Part shown: positions 12,101-27,100 of the stretch, piece after piece | Position numbering within the stretch: position 1 is the first letter of the stretch | Layout of the letters: each line of letters begins with the position of its first letter | Assembly (NCBI GenBank): GCA_944990035.1 | Contig: CALYLX010000157.1 | Span: forward strand, 721,993 to 785,992 | Direction of reading: 5' to 3' | Length of the DNA: 64,000 bases | Source: Clitopilus passeckerianus | Taxonomy: Eukaryota; Basidiomycota; Agaricomycetes; Agaricales; Entolomataceae | Position numbers and translations under genes: made by a program | The notes under the pieces: generated by a model | Seen by the model: only the letters and a program-made list of their open reading frames with translations | The model's database searches: none | What the model was told of the DNA's origin: nothing

Positions 12101-15100
12101 TCCATGCCCCTGTTGTACTAGTTTTCTGTCAAGTTGCTGGATTGAGGAGTCTTCGCGTTCATGATGTTGGCGTGCCGAATCAATGTCATACCACGGCATG
12201 ACCAAGAATGACATCGCTCGATACTCCCGCCACCCGCATCCGGTGAGGCGCATAAAACTTTGAAACGAAAATACAACGAAAATTTCGAAGGGTGACCGTA
12301 CGGCAAGTGGCGTAGCGACCTCCCGCGACGCTTGCTCAATTGGCCAGGTCCCAGAAATGATCGTTGTGGAGACCAGAGTAACATTTTGACGACATTCCAC
12401 ACTTTTGACTCCCAGTGCGGCTCGGCTATTCTTAAGCGGAATCGTCTTCACCACCACATATCAAAAAATATGATTATGGATGTACGCAATGAGCGGCGTG
12501 GAGCACGCCATCCAGGCCCGGGTCGAAATTTCAATCAGCTATATGGGAGACGAGAATCTAGGACTTTTGATCGAACCCTCTGATACCCTCCGTCAGAATG
12601 TCGGAGAAGTCTGCTACAGTGGCAAACTCGAAGGCCAGCCTGGCCGCCGACCAAGAGAAGTATGCAGGGAGGGATTCTGACTCGTTCGATGACCCAATCG
12701 CTCGGCAGATAGCTGAGGAAGAGAGCGAGGACGTGAAGTACCGTTCTTGTTCATGGCAGAAGGTGCGTCACAAGACTTCTTCCCGAACCGTCATACTGAC
12801 TACTCTGGAAACAACAGACTGCTGCTTTGTTATTCTCGGAATATATATGTCTTGCTATTCTTTCTTTTCCATGGTAAGTTGCCCTATCTAGCTCCCTACG
12901 CCCTCCTCACACAATCTTCAGGTCGTATTCTGTTCTCGGTTTAATCCCAGGCATCTTGGTTACTCTGGGGGTTGCATCAACGTGTCTTTATACCTCTCTC
13001 ATTCTCTGGAAATATTGCCTCAAATACCCAGAACTCCGTGATATTTGCGATATTGGACAGAAGCTGTTTGGAGGATCACGGATCGCCTACAACGTAACAT
13101 GCTTGTTCTTCATTTTGAACAACATCTTCATTCAAGGTATGCTTCCTGTCAGGCTCCCATACCAGTGGCTAATGGACCTTGGATTTAGCTCTTCATGTCC
13201 TTATCGGTGGCCGACTTTTCAACACCCTTTCTGACTCGTCGCAGTGCACCATCGTGTTCACTGTTATCACCGCCGTCATATGTTTCGTTGTCACCCTCCC
13301 ACGAACCTTGAGTCAGTTATCCTGGCTCGGAACGTTTAGTGCCGTGACCATGGGCATTGCTGTCCTTTTGGCCATCATCTTCTCGGGAGTCCAAGATCAC
13401 CCTGCTGGATACGACGGCACAGCACCCATTGTGACAGCCATCCCCGTCGTAGGCACTGGCTATGTCGCAGGTGAGCAGAACCGCTGGTCGTACGACCTTT
13501 GAAGCAAACAGATGCTTATCTCTTCCGTTCGATAGGAATGTCTGCCTTCCTCAACATTACATACACGTTCGTCGGCCAGGCGGTGATACCCTCGGTAAGA
13601 TCTAATTCAATTCACCCCAACCATCGCACCTGACGCTTATGCATGCACCTCCACAGTTCATCGCCGAGATGAAGAACCCAAAAGACTTCCCGAAGGGTAT
13701 GTTCCACCCCGCTTTCTATTCTGCTCCTGATCTAATTGAATTCCTTTGATCGCCGACTACATAGCTTTATGGGCCGTTACGATTGCAGAAATGATCACCT
13801 TCACCCTCTGCGGTGCCCTGGTGTATCATTTTGTTGGTAACCAGTATATGACCGCACCAGCATTCGGATCGCTGCAGCCTGTGTTCAAGAAGATTTCGTT
13901 CTCGTTCGCACTTCCGACTATTATCTTCCTTGGATCCCTGTACTCGGTGAGTTCAATACGGCCAGATGCCACTTCACTTCCTAATTCATCTCTTGACAGT
14001 CGTGTACGGCTCGCTTCATCTTCTTCCGCCTCTTCAAGAAGTCTAAGCACCTCCACTCCAACACTGCCGTTGCCTGGTTCTCGTGGGCTGGAATCATCGC
14101 CGTCACATGGGTCATCGCTTTCGTTATCGCACAAGTCATCCCATTCTTCTCTGATCTCCTCAGTCTGATGTCCTCATTGTTTGGTGCGTAATTACACCCG
14201 TCCACGCTTCTGACAGGACAGATTGCTGACTTGATTGACTCCCACAGATGGCTGGTTTGGTTTCGTCTTCTGGGCGATGGCTTATCTAGAACTCAATCCT
14301 GGGAAGACAAGATGGAACGGTGTGCTGAAGTCAATAGAGACTCTAATCAACTACTTCTTCGTCCTTCTCGGAGGGTATATCCTCGTCGCCGGAATTTACG
14401 TTCGTTCTTGCCTTGACTATCTCTCCATGACGTGAAGCTGATCCCATGATTTTCCAGGTTTCTGTGCAATCTATCATCAACTCATATGCTGCGGATCTAG
14501 TGGGCCCACTGTTTAGCTGCGCCAGTACGGCGTTGTAACGATACCAGCCGACCTTCCAAATATATTGATATGTAACGATAATGATATTGTACGCATATAA
14601 CCCAATGACAAAAACGACGAGTACTCTGGATATTAAATCAATTCTCAGGAATGACTGAGCTACCAATGCGGGTCGGAGCAGGCTCGACACCCTCGGGGAG
14701 AGGGTTGACGACGTTGTACTCGAGACCCAAGACGGCCCTCCGAGACTTGGAGTTGGGGTCAAGGAATGGCTTCTCGCCGATGCTGACGACGCGGTATCCC
14801 TCCCTCAACTCTTCGTAATCATTGCTGAAAAACAAAATCAGTCATCTATCTTGACGAATTCCCCGATAAGTGGTACTCACGTGGCAGTGTGGAAAGTGGA
14901 CCTATTGTCCCAGATGGCGACATCATTAGCCTTCCAGCGGTACCGCACCTACAGGAGCAGTCGAAGAATGTCAGAAAATGTCGAACAAATTTGATCGAAG
15001 AATGACAAAAATAAATGGATAGGCACCTGGAGGTCATGGTTTTCCGCGATGTGTCGGCGGAGGTACTCGAGAAGGTTGTCTGATTCGTCAGGCGAGAGCT

Positions 15101-18100
15101 CTACAATTCGCTTGGTGAACCTAATTCAATTTTCGTCGTCAGCTGCCGGGTTGGAGAGGCTATAAGGAGGAGACGAGGGAACGTACACTCCATTGACAAA
15201 GAGAGCTTTAAATCCGGTAACTGGGTTCGTCCGGATAACTGGGCTGAGGGACGGAAGAGGTGGTCAGCGTGGAATTGCGTGATTAACTCTGAAGTTGATT
15301 AACTGGACCGCGCTAAGATTTGTACCAGAGTTATCAGGGGAGCCTCGGTTCTGGTCGTTCAACTTGAAGCCAGTGCGATGAGAGTACTGTGATCATGAAG
15401 AGTAAGTTGGTGTCCGGAGTAATTGCGAACCACCCACGTTGATGAATTCCTCACCAACATGGAGCGCGGTGAGTCCTTCCAAGAATTTCTGGTAGGCAGG
15501 GGAAAGCCTGTCGTAGGCTTCGTAACCACTGATAAACATTTAGAGAATGCGTTGGCGCGCAAGTCGCCTAGATATTTACCTCGCCCATAGAGTATCTCCT
15601 CCGACTAAAAACGAGCTTGGTCATACGTAGGACTAGGCTGGGAAGAAAACACAGATACCGTTTGAGGGCAACGTGTGCATTTTCAGGATCTTGTAGGGGA
15701 CGTAGATTTTAGAAATGGAACCACGGGAACTTTGGCATTGAGACGTACTGTGTAATCCGAGGGGACCTTCTCGAAGGTAATATCAGTATGCCACCCGCTG
15801 GATGAGCGGGTAGTGACCAAAGGCGCCTTGTTGCCCTGGGGGCGACTGATACCACTATCCCAGCAATCGTCAGTGTAAATAGTTGGAATGAGAGACGAAG
15901 TTCGCTGACCCTCGAGAGCTAATCACAGAGATTTCATTATCAACGCCGGGAGCCGCAGTGTTCTCAGAGATTGGGTGAATGTGCAACTTTGAAGTTGCGG
16001 GTTTTCCCGACAACTCTCCGAGCCTGGTAGCAAGTTGTTTCTGCTGCTCGATGGTGATGTCCTGGTCCGTGAAGAAAACGACGCCACGATGAGAAACAAG
16101 TTTAGACAGGTCCCGGATCAGTTCATCGGAGTTCTCTGCGGCAAGGAGCTTGCTGAGCTGAACAGCTTTATCGGGGAAAGTAGTCCCAATATGAGATGTA
16201 TTATCGAAGGTTTCGAACTGGTCGAGGGATCCGCGGAAGGAGAGGGGTGCCTGAACCATATCTGATACTCGATTAGAAGAGGGTGGGTTGAAGAAAACTG
16301 GCTGGATCCATGAGCTTTTATAATTCACGCGACCCGTATCGATTAGCGACCAAGACCGTCAGGAGCACGCAATATCTCCCATCAATCGTATGTTGTTCAA
16401 GGCTTGTGTTGCAATATCCCTCATGACTGATTCGTCGGCATGCAAAACCGATGTGGCTAAGGAGAAGCCAGATTTTTGGATCTCGAAGACTGGACCTGGA
16501 TGCAATTGGGCACTCGCTGTGGTGATCGTGGTTCCTCGAGGAAATCTGATTGACCAAGGCAATTGCCGGGCCGGTCAGCCTTCTTGTTTTACTGAAAGAT
16601 GATAAGCAGTAGTTGCACGCCCACCACACCCACCAAACGTTGGTTTCGCAGAGAATTGAAGGGTCAAGTATATATGCACTGTGATATGAGACCTGAAAAT
16701 CGTTACAATAGCCTTTTCATTTTCATTAGATTTTGTATATTATTTCGATGCAACTTGCAGCTCTACGAATCCAGCTCCTCAACGACAGATTGAATAAGCT
16801 CTATAACATACGCCGAACGGGGCTTGATGGCGCAAGGGAACTCAAGGGGTAGGCTTTATCCAGGTAGGTGAGATACATTTCGTCCACCATGAGAGAAATA
16901 GGGCCTACCGAATAATCCCATCGCCATATTCTCCCTTCGGTTCAATCACATTCCCCTTCTCGTCCTGCTGCTTGAGGATGTTGAATGTTGAAAGGACAGA
17001 TGCAGCTGCAAGCATGATGATAGAGTGAGCAATGTGACGACCAGGACACATCCTGTTGAGTTGATCAGCCATGTATGGTTCAAACAGGATTTAAGCCTGT
17101 GCACACTTGCCTTCTGCCGAAACCGAATGCGATGTCCATCGGATTTCGAATCGAAGGGTCTAACTTTCCGTCCTTCAGAAAGCGTTCTGGCTTAAAAGCG
17201 AGTGGATCTGGGTAGGCTGTCCCGTCATGAAGCATCGCCCTGTAGATACTTAGAACAATTAACACGATGGCGAGGCTAAAACATACTGTTGGTTGATGAT
17301 AACTGTTGAGCCCGCGGGTATGAAATAACCATTGTAAACATCTTCAAGAATGTTGGCATGCGGTATGCCTGCAAAGTCCGTCAGAAGATATCCTTAAGAA
17401 CAAGTACTTGACGTACCAACTGGTGCGACGGCTCTCCACCTGGGTGCAGATTTAGTACATCCCGCGTTCCGAGAATGTCGAAATCGTACCTATAAACCTC
17501 CAGGATGAGTGCATTGAGGTATGGGAGCATGGGAAGATCCTGATGTTCCGGTAATCGACCTTGCAGTACGGCATCCAGTTCCTCTTGGGCCTTCTTCTGT
17601 ACCTCAGGATGGGTTACCATAGCAAGGAAGAATGTCCCTAGCGAAGAGGCTGCGGTATCCGATCCAGCTAGTAGAGAGGTGAGAGGTGCATAACTTGAGG
17701 TAAGGCAACATAAAGCTCACCAAGGAAAACTTGCCCGGCAACAAGCTTCAGGAGCTGCTCATGTTGTGGCGTATTTTCAGATTCTTGCATCGCCTCAAAA
17801 CAGCTAGTGACGAAGCAGCGCTCGTATCTTCCAGATTTCTGAAGGGCGAGTAATAATTGAGGGTTAAGGACAGGTGCGCGAAACAAAATGTCGATACGGA
17901 CCATTTTCTCCTTTGAAGCAGCAAACGGCTTCTCGAGAACTTGAACTGCATACTCTCTGGAATGTGCCAATTTCTTCTGGAAATCAGCACCAGGGAACCA
18001 GGTTGGAATATACTTCATCCAAGGGAATAGGTCGACCAGGTGGGCACCGTCTGCGAGCAAGTCGCAAGCGACTTCAGATCCTTTCTCTACCAGTTCGAGG

Positions 18101-21100
18101 TATGGGTCGTTGCGCGAGGTGATTTTGATTCCGTATGTCATATCGAGAGTTATACTTGCTGAGAGGCTTTTGAATAATATGACGAGTAGCTCACGTTACG
18201 AGTGAAAGCCACTTACTGCTTAACATAAGAGAAGAAGTGTTCTGGGTCTTGTAGAAGTTGTTGCAAAAGCCTGTGAATGTAGGTGATCTCGCGAGGTTGA
18301 TGTATCTGGGTTGAACTGAAGTGTTGGGTGAACAATTTCCGTCCACTCCTCCAACCGTCTCCATACGGCCACAGAGCAAATTGGAAGCCCCAGCCAGACC
18401 TAGTGCAAAATACCTCAGTAAGATATGATGGAGATTCATAAGATTCGGTCCTCACAGCTCGTTGAAAAATGTTGAATGGGGCCTGTGGATGAATCAGAAT
18501 GGTTTTAAGCCACATCAACATGTATCTCGTACCTGCTCGAGTATATACCAGACCGCTTCTCAAGAAGCTCTTGAGCGGCTTCATAGGAGTTGATCACAAG
18601 AACATCCATTCCAAGACCTTCAAAATGAAGTAGATCGGAGTCTATTTGGCGGTTAAGCACAAGATAGTCCAAAGGAAGGATACAATACCCACCATATTGC
18701 TTTCCCATCTCCAGGAAAAAATCTGAGTTCAGCTTGGCTGGAAGACTGAGTAGGTTTCCGACCAATGGATATTTGGGTGGCCCAGGAGGCAGATTTCGCT
18801 GCGTGCGCCGTTTATATAGAGCATATACACCTGTAGATACCAGTACCAGCGACGCATACGAGAGTGAAGATTTCGATGCCATGCTAAGGCTAGTCCTTGG
18901 GCGGCTGAATTCTGTCAAGACGGTTTCGCATGAACAATTCAGAGTCCTCTTTAAGAAGGTTCTTGGAGATGAATTCTCTTGTTCGGTTCCGCACATACAG
19001 CGATATGGGATATCAATGAATCAGAAGGCTTTAATTGACAGCCGTGTGCTCTTTTGGAGAACATGTTGAATTGGCAAGTTGAATGTTGTGGTGGTGTGGC
19101 TCAGGCCCATCGATCACGACCCGGAGCTGTCCGGAGGTGCAGACATACAAAAGGGGCAGGTTGGCCGAAGTCTGTCAACCGAGTGCCCTGATTGGTTCTT
19201 GCGTCCGAATTAATTATTCAATTTTCCATCCTCTGAGAGGGCCTCATCCAAGTCAGAGGGCCGAAATGACATGCACGCTACCTCATCTAAATGCTGGAAT
19301 TTATTAGCATTACTAGCGATCGCCTTAAAACAGTACATCAGGTTCGTGCCATTCATTACAGGAGCGATTTCGCTGGCGGGCTCCTCGCCTCCCAAGTCCG
19401 CCTTGCAAGATCTCGCAGGACGTCTTTCACTATCTTCCCTGTTGGCGTACGCTCTAAATGTTCGTCAGCGCTGATGCAAGGTCCAAGAGCTACTGAACTG
19501 ACCTAGGGGTTCATCGCGTATAATGATCATAACGGGTTTTGCAAAGTGTGGTAAACTGGAATAATGCCGTTAACTTGAGCGCTTTTTGTACAGATTATTG
19601 AACATACGTCTTTGCGGCAATTGTCAAAAGTTTGTCCTCCGTGAGTTGGCCACGATAGCGCGGTTTGAGGTGCACCACGGCGGCAACCTGCTCACCAAGT
19701 CGAGGGTGGGGATTCCAACTGCTGCAGCTTCCAGCACACGTTCATCTGAATAGATAGCGTTTTCGACTGTGACTGAATCCTGAAAGAGTCTCCATAAGCA
19801 ACGGACTGCCAAGATAGCAAATAAGCTTGACTCACAATGTTTTCTCCACCGCGAATGATGATGTCCTTGACTATAGAAGAGTCATAAGCGAATTGTCAAA
19901 TATATGACCATTTAGGGCGTACTTCGATCTCGAATATAGACGAAACCTTCATGGTCCATGCAGGCTATATCGCCGGTCTTGTACCAACCATCCGGGGTCA
20001 AGACCTATTTATTTCACCATTGAGAATCATTACCCAGCGGAATGGAATGTTGACCACGGACCTTCTTCGTTGCTTCTGGGTCTCGCCAGTACTCCTTCAT
20101 GATGTTCACTCCCCTTACCCAGAGCTCACCGACTTCTCCGACAGGCATGACTTTATCATCCTTGACGATGATTATTTCATTAGTGGGAGTTGGTAGTCCA
20201 CTGCAATTGGGTCAGTATGTAGCAGCGCTTCCGAGCAAAGTGAACCCACCAGGTTGATGGTCGAGCTAGCAGGTCATCCCCAACTGGAGTGACAAAAATA
20301 TCAGCGCACAATCCAGAATTGGGAATCTGTGAGAATCTTACTGAGACTGGTGATCAAGCCCGTTGTTTCCGTCATTCCGTAACCCTGGCTCCTAAGCATC
20401 CGTTAAGAACAGCCAAAGTTTCGAGCGAGGAGGGTGACCACGCTTACAAAGTGACGTTAGGGTATTTTCGCAAGGCACCGCCAGGCAAAGACTTCGGTGT
20501 TGGAGCTCCACCGTAAGAAAGGGTTTCGAGTGGTAGATCAGACGTCCCAGATTCTGTTATATCCATCACTATGGATGGAACACTGTAGACAAACCATGAG
20601 GGCGCGATAACAACCGGTGAAATCCTGAACTTACCCTCCGGCCGATCCAATGTTCTCTTCCTTGATTAATCTTCAAGGGTGTTAGTCTCGGGGCCATGAC
20701 GTTCGTTGCTGACAACACATACCGTATCCCTGTGCAAGTTGAGTCAATGTTAGGCAGTTTTAAGGGATGAATTGGGGTCTGACGCACCTTCCGCGGGGTT
20801 CCATTTCCGCAGGAAAACCGCCTTTATTCCAACAACGGTTGCTGCAAGCTATTACTGATGTGAGAAACACGCTCCGTGTCTTTGATACTAGCAACTATAC
20901 CATTAGACATTCTGCCGTTACATGGAAGAGCGGCACTGAGAGTAAGAGTCCTTTCCGTGGTTCCGGAAGTGGAGCAGGCAGTATTGGCTCTCCACGTCTC
21001 AGGGAGCTCCTTCGAGCGGCCGCGAGTGTCTAGCAGATATCAGCGAGCTAGAAAGTGCGCTATGGCAGGGTGGACTTACATTTATTGCATTGGTAATTAC

Positions 21101-24100
21101 CATCCTCTGACTGCTCAGCACTCCCTTCGGTCGTCCAGTAGTCCCTGTGATACTCAATGAGCCTCTGGTAGCCAAGATCATGTTCTTTTCACTTACCAGA
21201 TGTGAAGAGGATCTGCGCATTATCTTCAGGCAGAATGGGCCCGGGATCTGGGACTGAGTTCGGTAACGAGGCGTTCTCCCCATGACAGCATCCCAATTCT
21301 GCATGCGTTTCCACTGTCCTTTGCCTTCGCTAGGCCGGATGACTAGGATACCGACACGGCGGAGCTGACAGGATCTCATCGACAGCGGGTTCCAGCCTGC
21401 TGGCACGTTCAGAGTCGAGTATGATCAGTTTGCAATCGGTGTAGGCCAGGCAGTGTTGAAGGGTGGGAAGGGGAAGCCAACTATTCAAGGCAAGTGTTAG
21501 GGACATGTAGGTTCCTTTATGAAGAAAGCTTTACGCGTTGACTTGAACAGAGACAGCACCAAGAAGCGCTAGTGCAGAAGTGAGAGTCAATTCCGTGTGT
21601 AGAGATCAACTGCGCTCACCAGTAGCCCAAAACGTGATCATAAACTCTGGATAGTTGCGACAACAAATGCCCACTCTATCACCTAGAAACACAATTAGAA
21701 TACACCTCAATGCACACAGCTCCTTACCCACCTTTCTGTATCCCGTAAACAGCCTTGAAAACGTTGGCAGCCCTGACTGACAGCTGGAACGTTTCTCCGA
21801 AAGTCAACCTGTGGCCTTCGTAGACAAGGTATTCGCGGTTTCGGTGTTCTTGCGCAGCCCAAAGCCAGAGGACACGAAGTGAGGGCCATGCATTCTTGTA
21901 AACGCGCTGAACTCTGCCATCCACTACCTGCTGCACAGTTTCATGAATGTTCCCTGGAGCTCCAAGGATGCGAGCAACTGAGAACCGAAATCAGCATCCT
22001 GAACGGCATGAGCTTTGAGAACGAGCTCGGACGGACCTTCCTCTAAAGTTCTCTGGGGCTTTGGTGGTGAAGTCATTTGGGAAGGTGATGAAGGTAAGAA
22101 GGCAAGTCTTCGCAGTTAGACACCTAATTTCTGGCCCGACTGAGTTGATGATCGAACTCATGGAACTAGAGACATCCCTGACATGTCAATGGGTACTGGG
22201 TAAGCCGGAGCCGGTTCAAGGGTTCATTGGAGGCTGGAGCCTGCTGCCCACACTTGAAAACAGCGAATAAGGTGCCAATAAACGGGCCGAAGCTGCGGCA
22301 AAGCGTCATGTGAACGAATATTCCGAATCTAAAATTGGATGCCCAATAATATACCGATTGGCAAGGAGGAGAACCTGCCTGCCTCTGCGAGATAGTATGT
22401 AGCCAGATGAGAGTTTTCTCACAATTCAATCAAAGTTCAATGGTTGTATGAATGCATTCCAACTCTGGGTTCGCGCTCTTGTTATGATCTTCGGCGTTTT
22501 TGGCGGCAGGTCTAATCAGGAAGGTGGCTCCCACAGTAGTCGGCAATCTCCGTCGGCTTCATTTCCAAGGGTTTCGTTCAGAAATCACAGCTTCGCCCAA
22601 TAATCTCTAGGACAGCCTCAGGTAAACAAGGAAGCTCAAAATGAACACCCCTGCCAAAATATCTTGCACCACATCTCCCACACAAAACCCTGCCGAGCTC
22701 CCCGCGAAGAGGTCAGACACAAAAGTTACTTGCCCGACAGAAACACTCGTCTTCACGGTTGATCATATCCCATATGACGTCTGGATCACCGTCTTCGAAG
22801 TATTCATCCTCTTAGATGACGGCGGGTGCGCCAAACTGCTAGCAGTCTGTAAATACTGGCGCAACGTCGTCAAATCTACGCCCTCGCTCTGGTCAAACGT
22901 TCTATTCACTCCCAGGACCTCGCCTCGGAGAAATTGGAAGATCGCTTTGGCAAAATCAACGCACGCACCATTCTCGCGTTGGACGTCTCTTGCCCTCGGA
23001 GCTCTATGGCGTCCGGGTGGGTCGACGTTAGCTGGTTACCGCAACACATCCCCAAGATCAGGTCGCTTCGTATCCAACATGGACTCAGTCTCCAGATGTT
23101 CCGCTGGCATCAGACTTTCGAGAATCTGGGGACTCTTTCTCTGGGGTATCTATCTCGCAAGGATATGTGGGACCTCCGAGAGGCGGTCAAGACTCCAGGG
23201 AGCAATGAGTCGTGCAGGGATCTGAAAGCTCCGAACCTCCGGCGATTATCACTTCACAATGTCTCGACCCTCACACTCCTCCCGCTTCCTTGGGGCCAAA
23301 TCACTTGCCTTATTCTCAAGGAAATACGAGACGAATTGGCTGATGATTTATACGTTTTGCTGATAGGCCAAATGGAGCAATTGAGGCATCTTGAAGCGGC
23401 TATATCATTCTGGGAGCCAGACTTTCAGTGCGACACTGTTGAAGAATGGAAGAGCCCTGAGGAGGAGATTATTCCTCTCCCCTTGAGAACTTGGTTAGCC
23501 TTACGATCCAGTTTGGTGAATACACCCAACGCTTCCTCGACCGACTCACTCTGCCGATGTTGGAGCATCTGAACATCACCGCGCCGAGGAACGAGGTCGA
23601 CTTCTGGTTCGAACCTTTCACCAAGCTGGCTAAGCGTTCGGCGTTCCCTCTCGAGACACTCGTCATGAAAATTCTCCTATAATCCTGGCAGATTGGAGTG
23701 AAGAGCCTGCCAAGGTCCATGTCGTCGAGTCTGTGCTTCGAGCTGCTCCCTCTCTCACTTCTGTCGTGGTTGAGAACTCGTCGCCCATCACGCTGCATCT
23801 CATCAGAGCCTTGGAGTCCCCTGACCTTGGGCCAAACCTTCGATATCTGAAATCTGTTTGCTTGCAGAGCGAATTTGACGGGGATGCTATTGACGACATG
23901 CCGGGACCCCGTGACCGGATTCGGAGGAGGGAGGGGGTGCCCTGTGGAGATGGTGCCGACCGGGAATCCTACGATGAGGACTGCGAGGATAGCGACGAGG
24001 TCGGGCCCGATACTACCGAAGATGAGGAAGACGAGGACAAGGAGGTCGATGAAGAAGCAGAGGCCGCCTGGCGCGAAAAGATGGAGAAGAGAATCAAGTT

Positions 24101-27100
24101 TGAGCTAGCAGCCGAGGCAGCTCGAGTTAAACTCCTCAATGGCTTCCTGGAAACGATGCTTGCGGCTCGAAACAAGGGAGGGCTTCGTGGTCACACGATC
24201 AACGCATCTGACCCAGCACATATTCTATCCGCCGTTGTACGAGCAAACGAATCAGCGATGAATGTGTACACGACGAAGGACTTCGAGGAGTTTTGCGTTC
24301 GGGAAGGGAGATTGTTCTGGATAGCGAGGTTCAGCGGGTTCATGTTTTCTTTTGATATATTTCTAGTACAGTCTCTCTCCTGCTAGTATTACTACCATCA
24401 TGACTCTATTATTACATTGGGTTCGTTGTATATATTGTGTCTCGTGGTCCTGTCGAACTGGATGGCTTGGTCAACTGAGGAACTTTAAAGTGGCTGTACT
24501 ATATTGAATGCGTAAGCCACAAGCAAACGCAAACAAAGGGGCAAATCCTGGGTTTTGGGTTTTCGACAAGTCCTTACCAAACCACAATCAAGCCCTCTAA
24601 CAGCTCGGCGTCTATCATGCCCTTCAAGACGTCCTTCACGATGAGCCCAGCAGATTTTTCGAGCGGTGTAGGCCTCTGCAAGACGCACCATGTGCGGGTA
24701 TTGGGGTCTTGGAGTTGCTCGTGACGTTGCTCGAGTAATATCTCCAAATCTTCCTTTTGACTCGCATGACCCAGGCAAAAAGTGCCTCTGGCGCATATAA
24801 CGAGTGCCGTCTTGACTCTGGCGAACGCGTCTGCCGTCGAACTTGCTCTCCTCGACGTCTCCTGTGCTATACCCATGCGGCGATGATGACTGTTTAGGCA
24901 GGTCAAGATCACAAGGCCATCTGCTGATAAGATATGATGTGCACCTGGCCTAAATAGGGCTATACCGTCCCTCCCAGATGGATATCGCCTTCCATCTCCT
25001 ACCTCAATTCTATCCGCCTTTACCGACGACATCCATCCACTGATCTTCCAAGATCTTCGTAAGTACTTCGAAATCTTTGTCACGCAAGCCCTGCTGACCC
25101 AGTCGATTTAACTAGATCATGGTCAGGACGACCGATATCTCCATCGCCGCTGCTCTGCCTGCAGAGATCCTCTCAAAAGTATTTTATCACTGCATATCGT
25201 CGCCAGAATCGTCCTCAATTCCGCCACCTTCCTCGTCGACAGGCGCACCGACACCAACCGGCTCCCTCACCCCGTTGAACACTATTATCATCCCCCTCAT
25301 TCTCTCTTCCATCTGCCACGCGTGGCGCCATGTCGCCCTTTCCACGCATATCCTCTGGTCCCGCCTCTTCCTGTCCATTACGCCCAATAACTCGTACCTC
25401 CTGTCCGCGCTCACCCATACCCGGTTATCGCGATCTGGCCGCCATCCATTGGACATATATCTGATATGGGAAGCGCCCCCTATGAAGAGTCACACCCCGT
25501 CCTTGAGCTCGTGCGAAGCTGTGCAGACAGATGGAGGAGCGTATTCTTGTTCATGCCGTTCGAGGCTTATAAGAGTTTAAGTGCTGTTCAAGGCCACTTG
25601 CCCATGCTTGAAGAACTTTCACTCGGGACCGTCGACGATGGTTCGTTTGTCGCGGAGTCCTGCAGGCGCGCACCCCAGAATTCCCATGCGATGTTTTCCG
25701 ATGCGCCTTCCCTCCGCGCTGTTGAATGCGTCAACTTAGACCCGAACACATTCGACCTGCCCTGGCATCAACTGACTCAGATACCCAATCTATCGCTTGG
25801 CGTATCCGATTCCTTGTCGATCTTCCGCCGTGCCACCCTCCTTCAAAACGTCTCTCTACTCTACTGCGACGAGAATGAGAGCGATGACGACGATGAAGGT
25901 TATGGGAGCAACAAAAGTGGTTCATCACCACCTGGCACACCCACCCATTTGGTGGAGCACGAGAACCTTCGGGAGCTCTCGATTTCTATACCCAACTGGA
26001 GTGACGACGTCGATACCCGCCCCTTCTTCACCACCCTTTCCGCCCCCGGCCTGCAGAGCTTGCGGATATGCAACGTCCACCACGGTCGCTCCTCGGATCT
26101 GCCATATCGGCTTTCCTGCTCAGGACCAATGCGTTGGAGTCACTTCACCTCAGGCAGAACGCTTTGAGTGAAGGCGAGCTCATCAGCATGGTCAAGGTCC
26201 TCCCTGAACTCAAGCAGCTTCGCATCCTACCCCTACTCCCCGAACTCCCGCTGTCCTCTACATTCTTAGAGGCGTTGACGTGGGGAGAATTGGAAGATAC
26301 CCCAAAGGGTCGAGTGCTTCCGTATTTGGAAGAGCTCGAAGTGACGCTCAGCCTCACCCCTCCTCGTCCCCCGCCACCATTGCAGGTGGGGATGATAAGC
26401 ATTCTAGGGGTACCACTGCGACGGCACTCGTGCGCATGCTAGAATCCCGGGCGTTGATTCCCTTCAGGGAGTCGTCCGTGCCCCCATCCTTTGATGAAGG
26501 CATCGATGCTGTTGGGTTTGAACCGAGGCTTGCGAAGGTCACAATTCACACGACTGCTCATCGTTTGGAGGGTGATGAGGAACCCAGCGCGGCGGCGACG
26601 CCGATAGCGTTGTTCGAGGAGGACGATGAACGATCGGAAGCATTACTCGGAAGGTTGGAAGAGTTGATCGAGGGTGGAATGGTCATCAGTATCATTGCTT
26701 CACAATGATTGACATCTCGCTCTTCTTCGTACTATGCCCTTCCACCACGTACTAGAACCTACATTTTTCCGTTCATACATGTGGTTTCCTTTGGCTTTCT
26801 GCTGCCACTGCCGTTGTTGTCTGTACATGCCTTCCCTTTACTTATGTATTTGACTATGCCTGTCGTTACCCTCGTTTGTACTCTTTTGCACAGGTTCTTT
26901 CTCTTCCTGAGACTCAGGCTCGGTGATGACGATAGTCGTTGTCTGTTGTCTAGTTGCTTGGCCCTTGTTAGTATTGAATTTCTTGGCCATTGCATCCTTT
27001 TTATACGATTCTAGAGTTGTCGGTGCTGTATGATTATTCTTGCAATGCCAGGTATATTTCCTTCGTTGAGAGCTCGTTAGCACCATTGGGTAGTCAATAG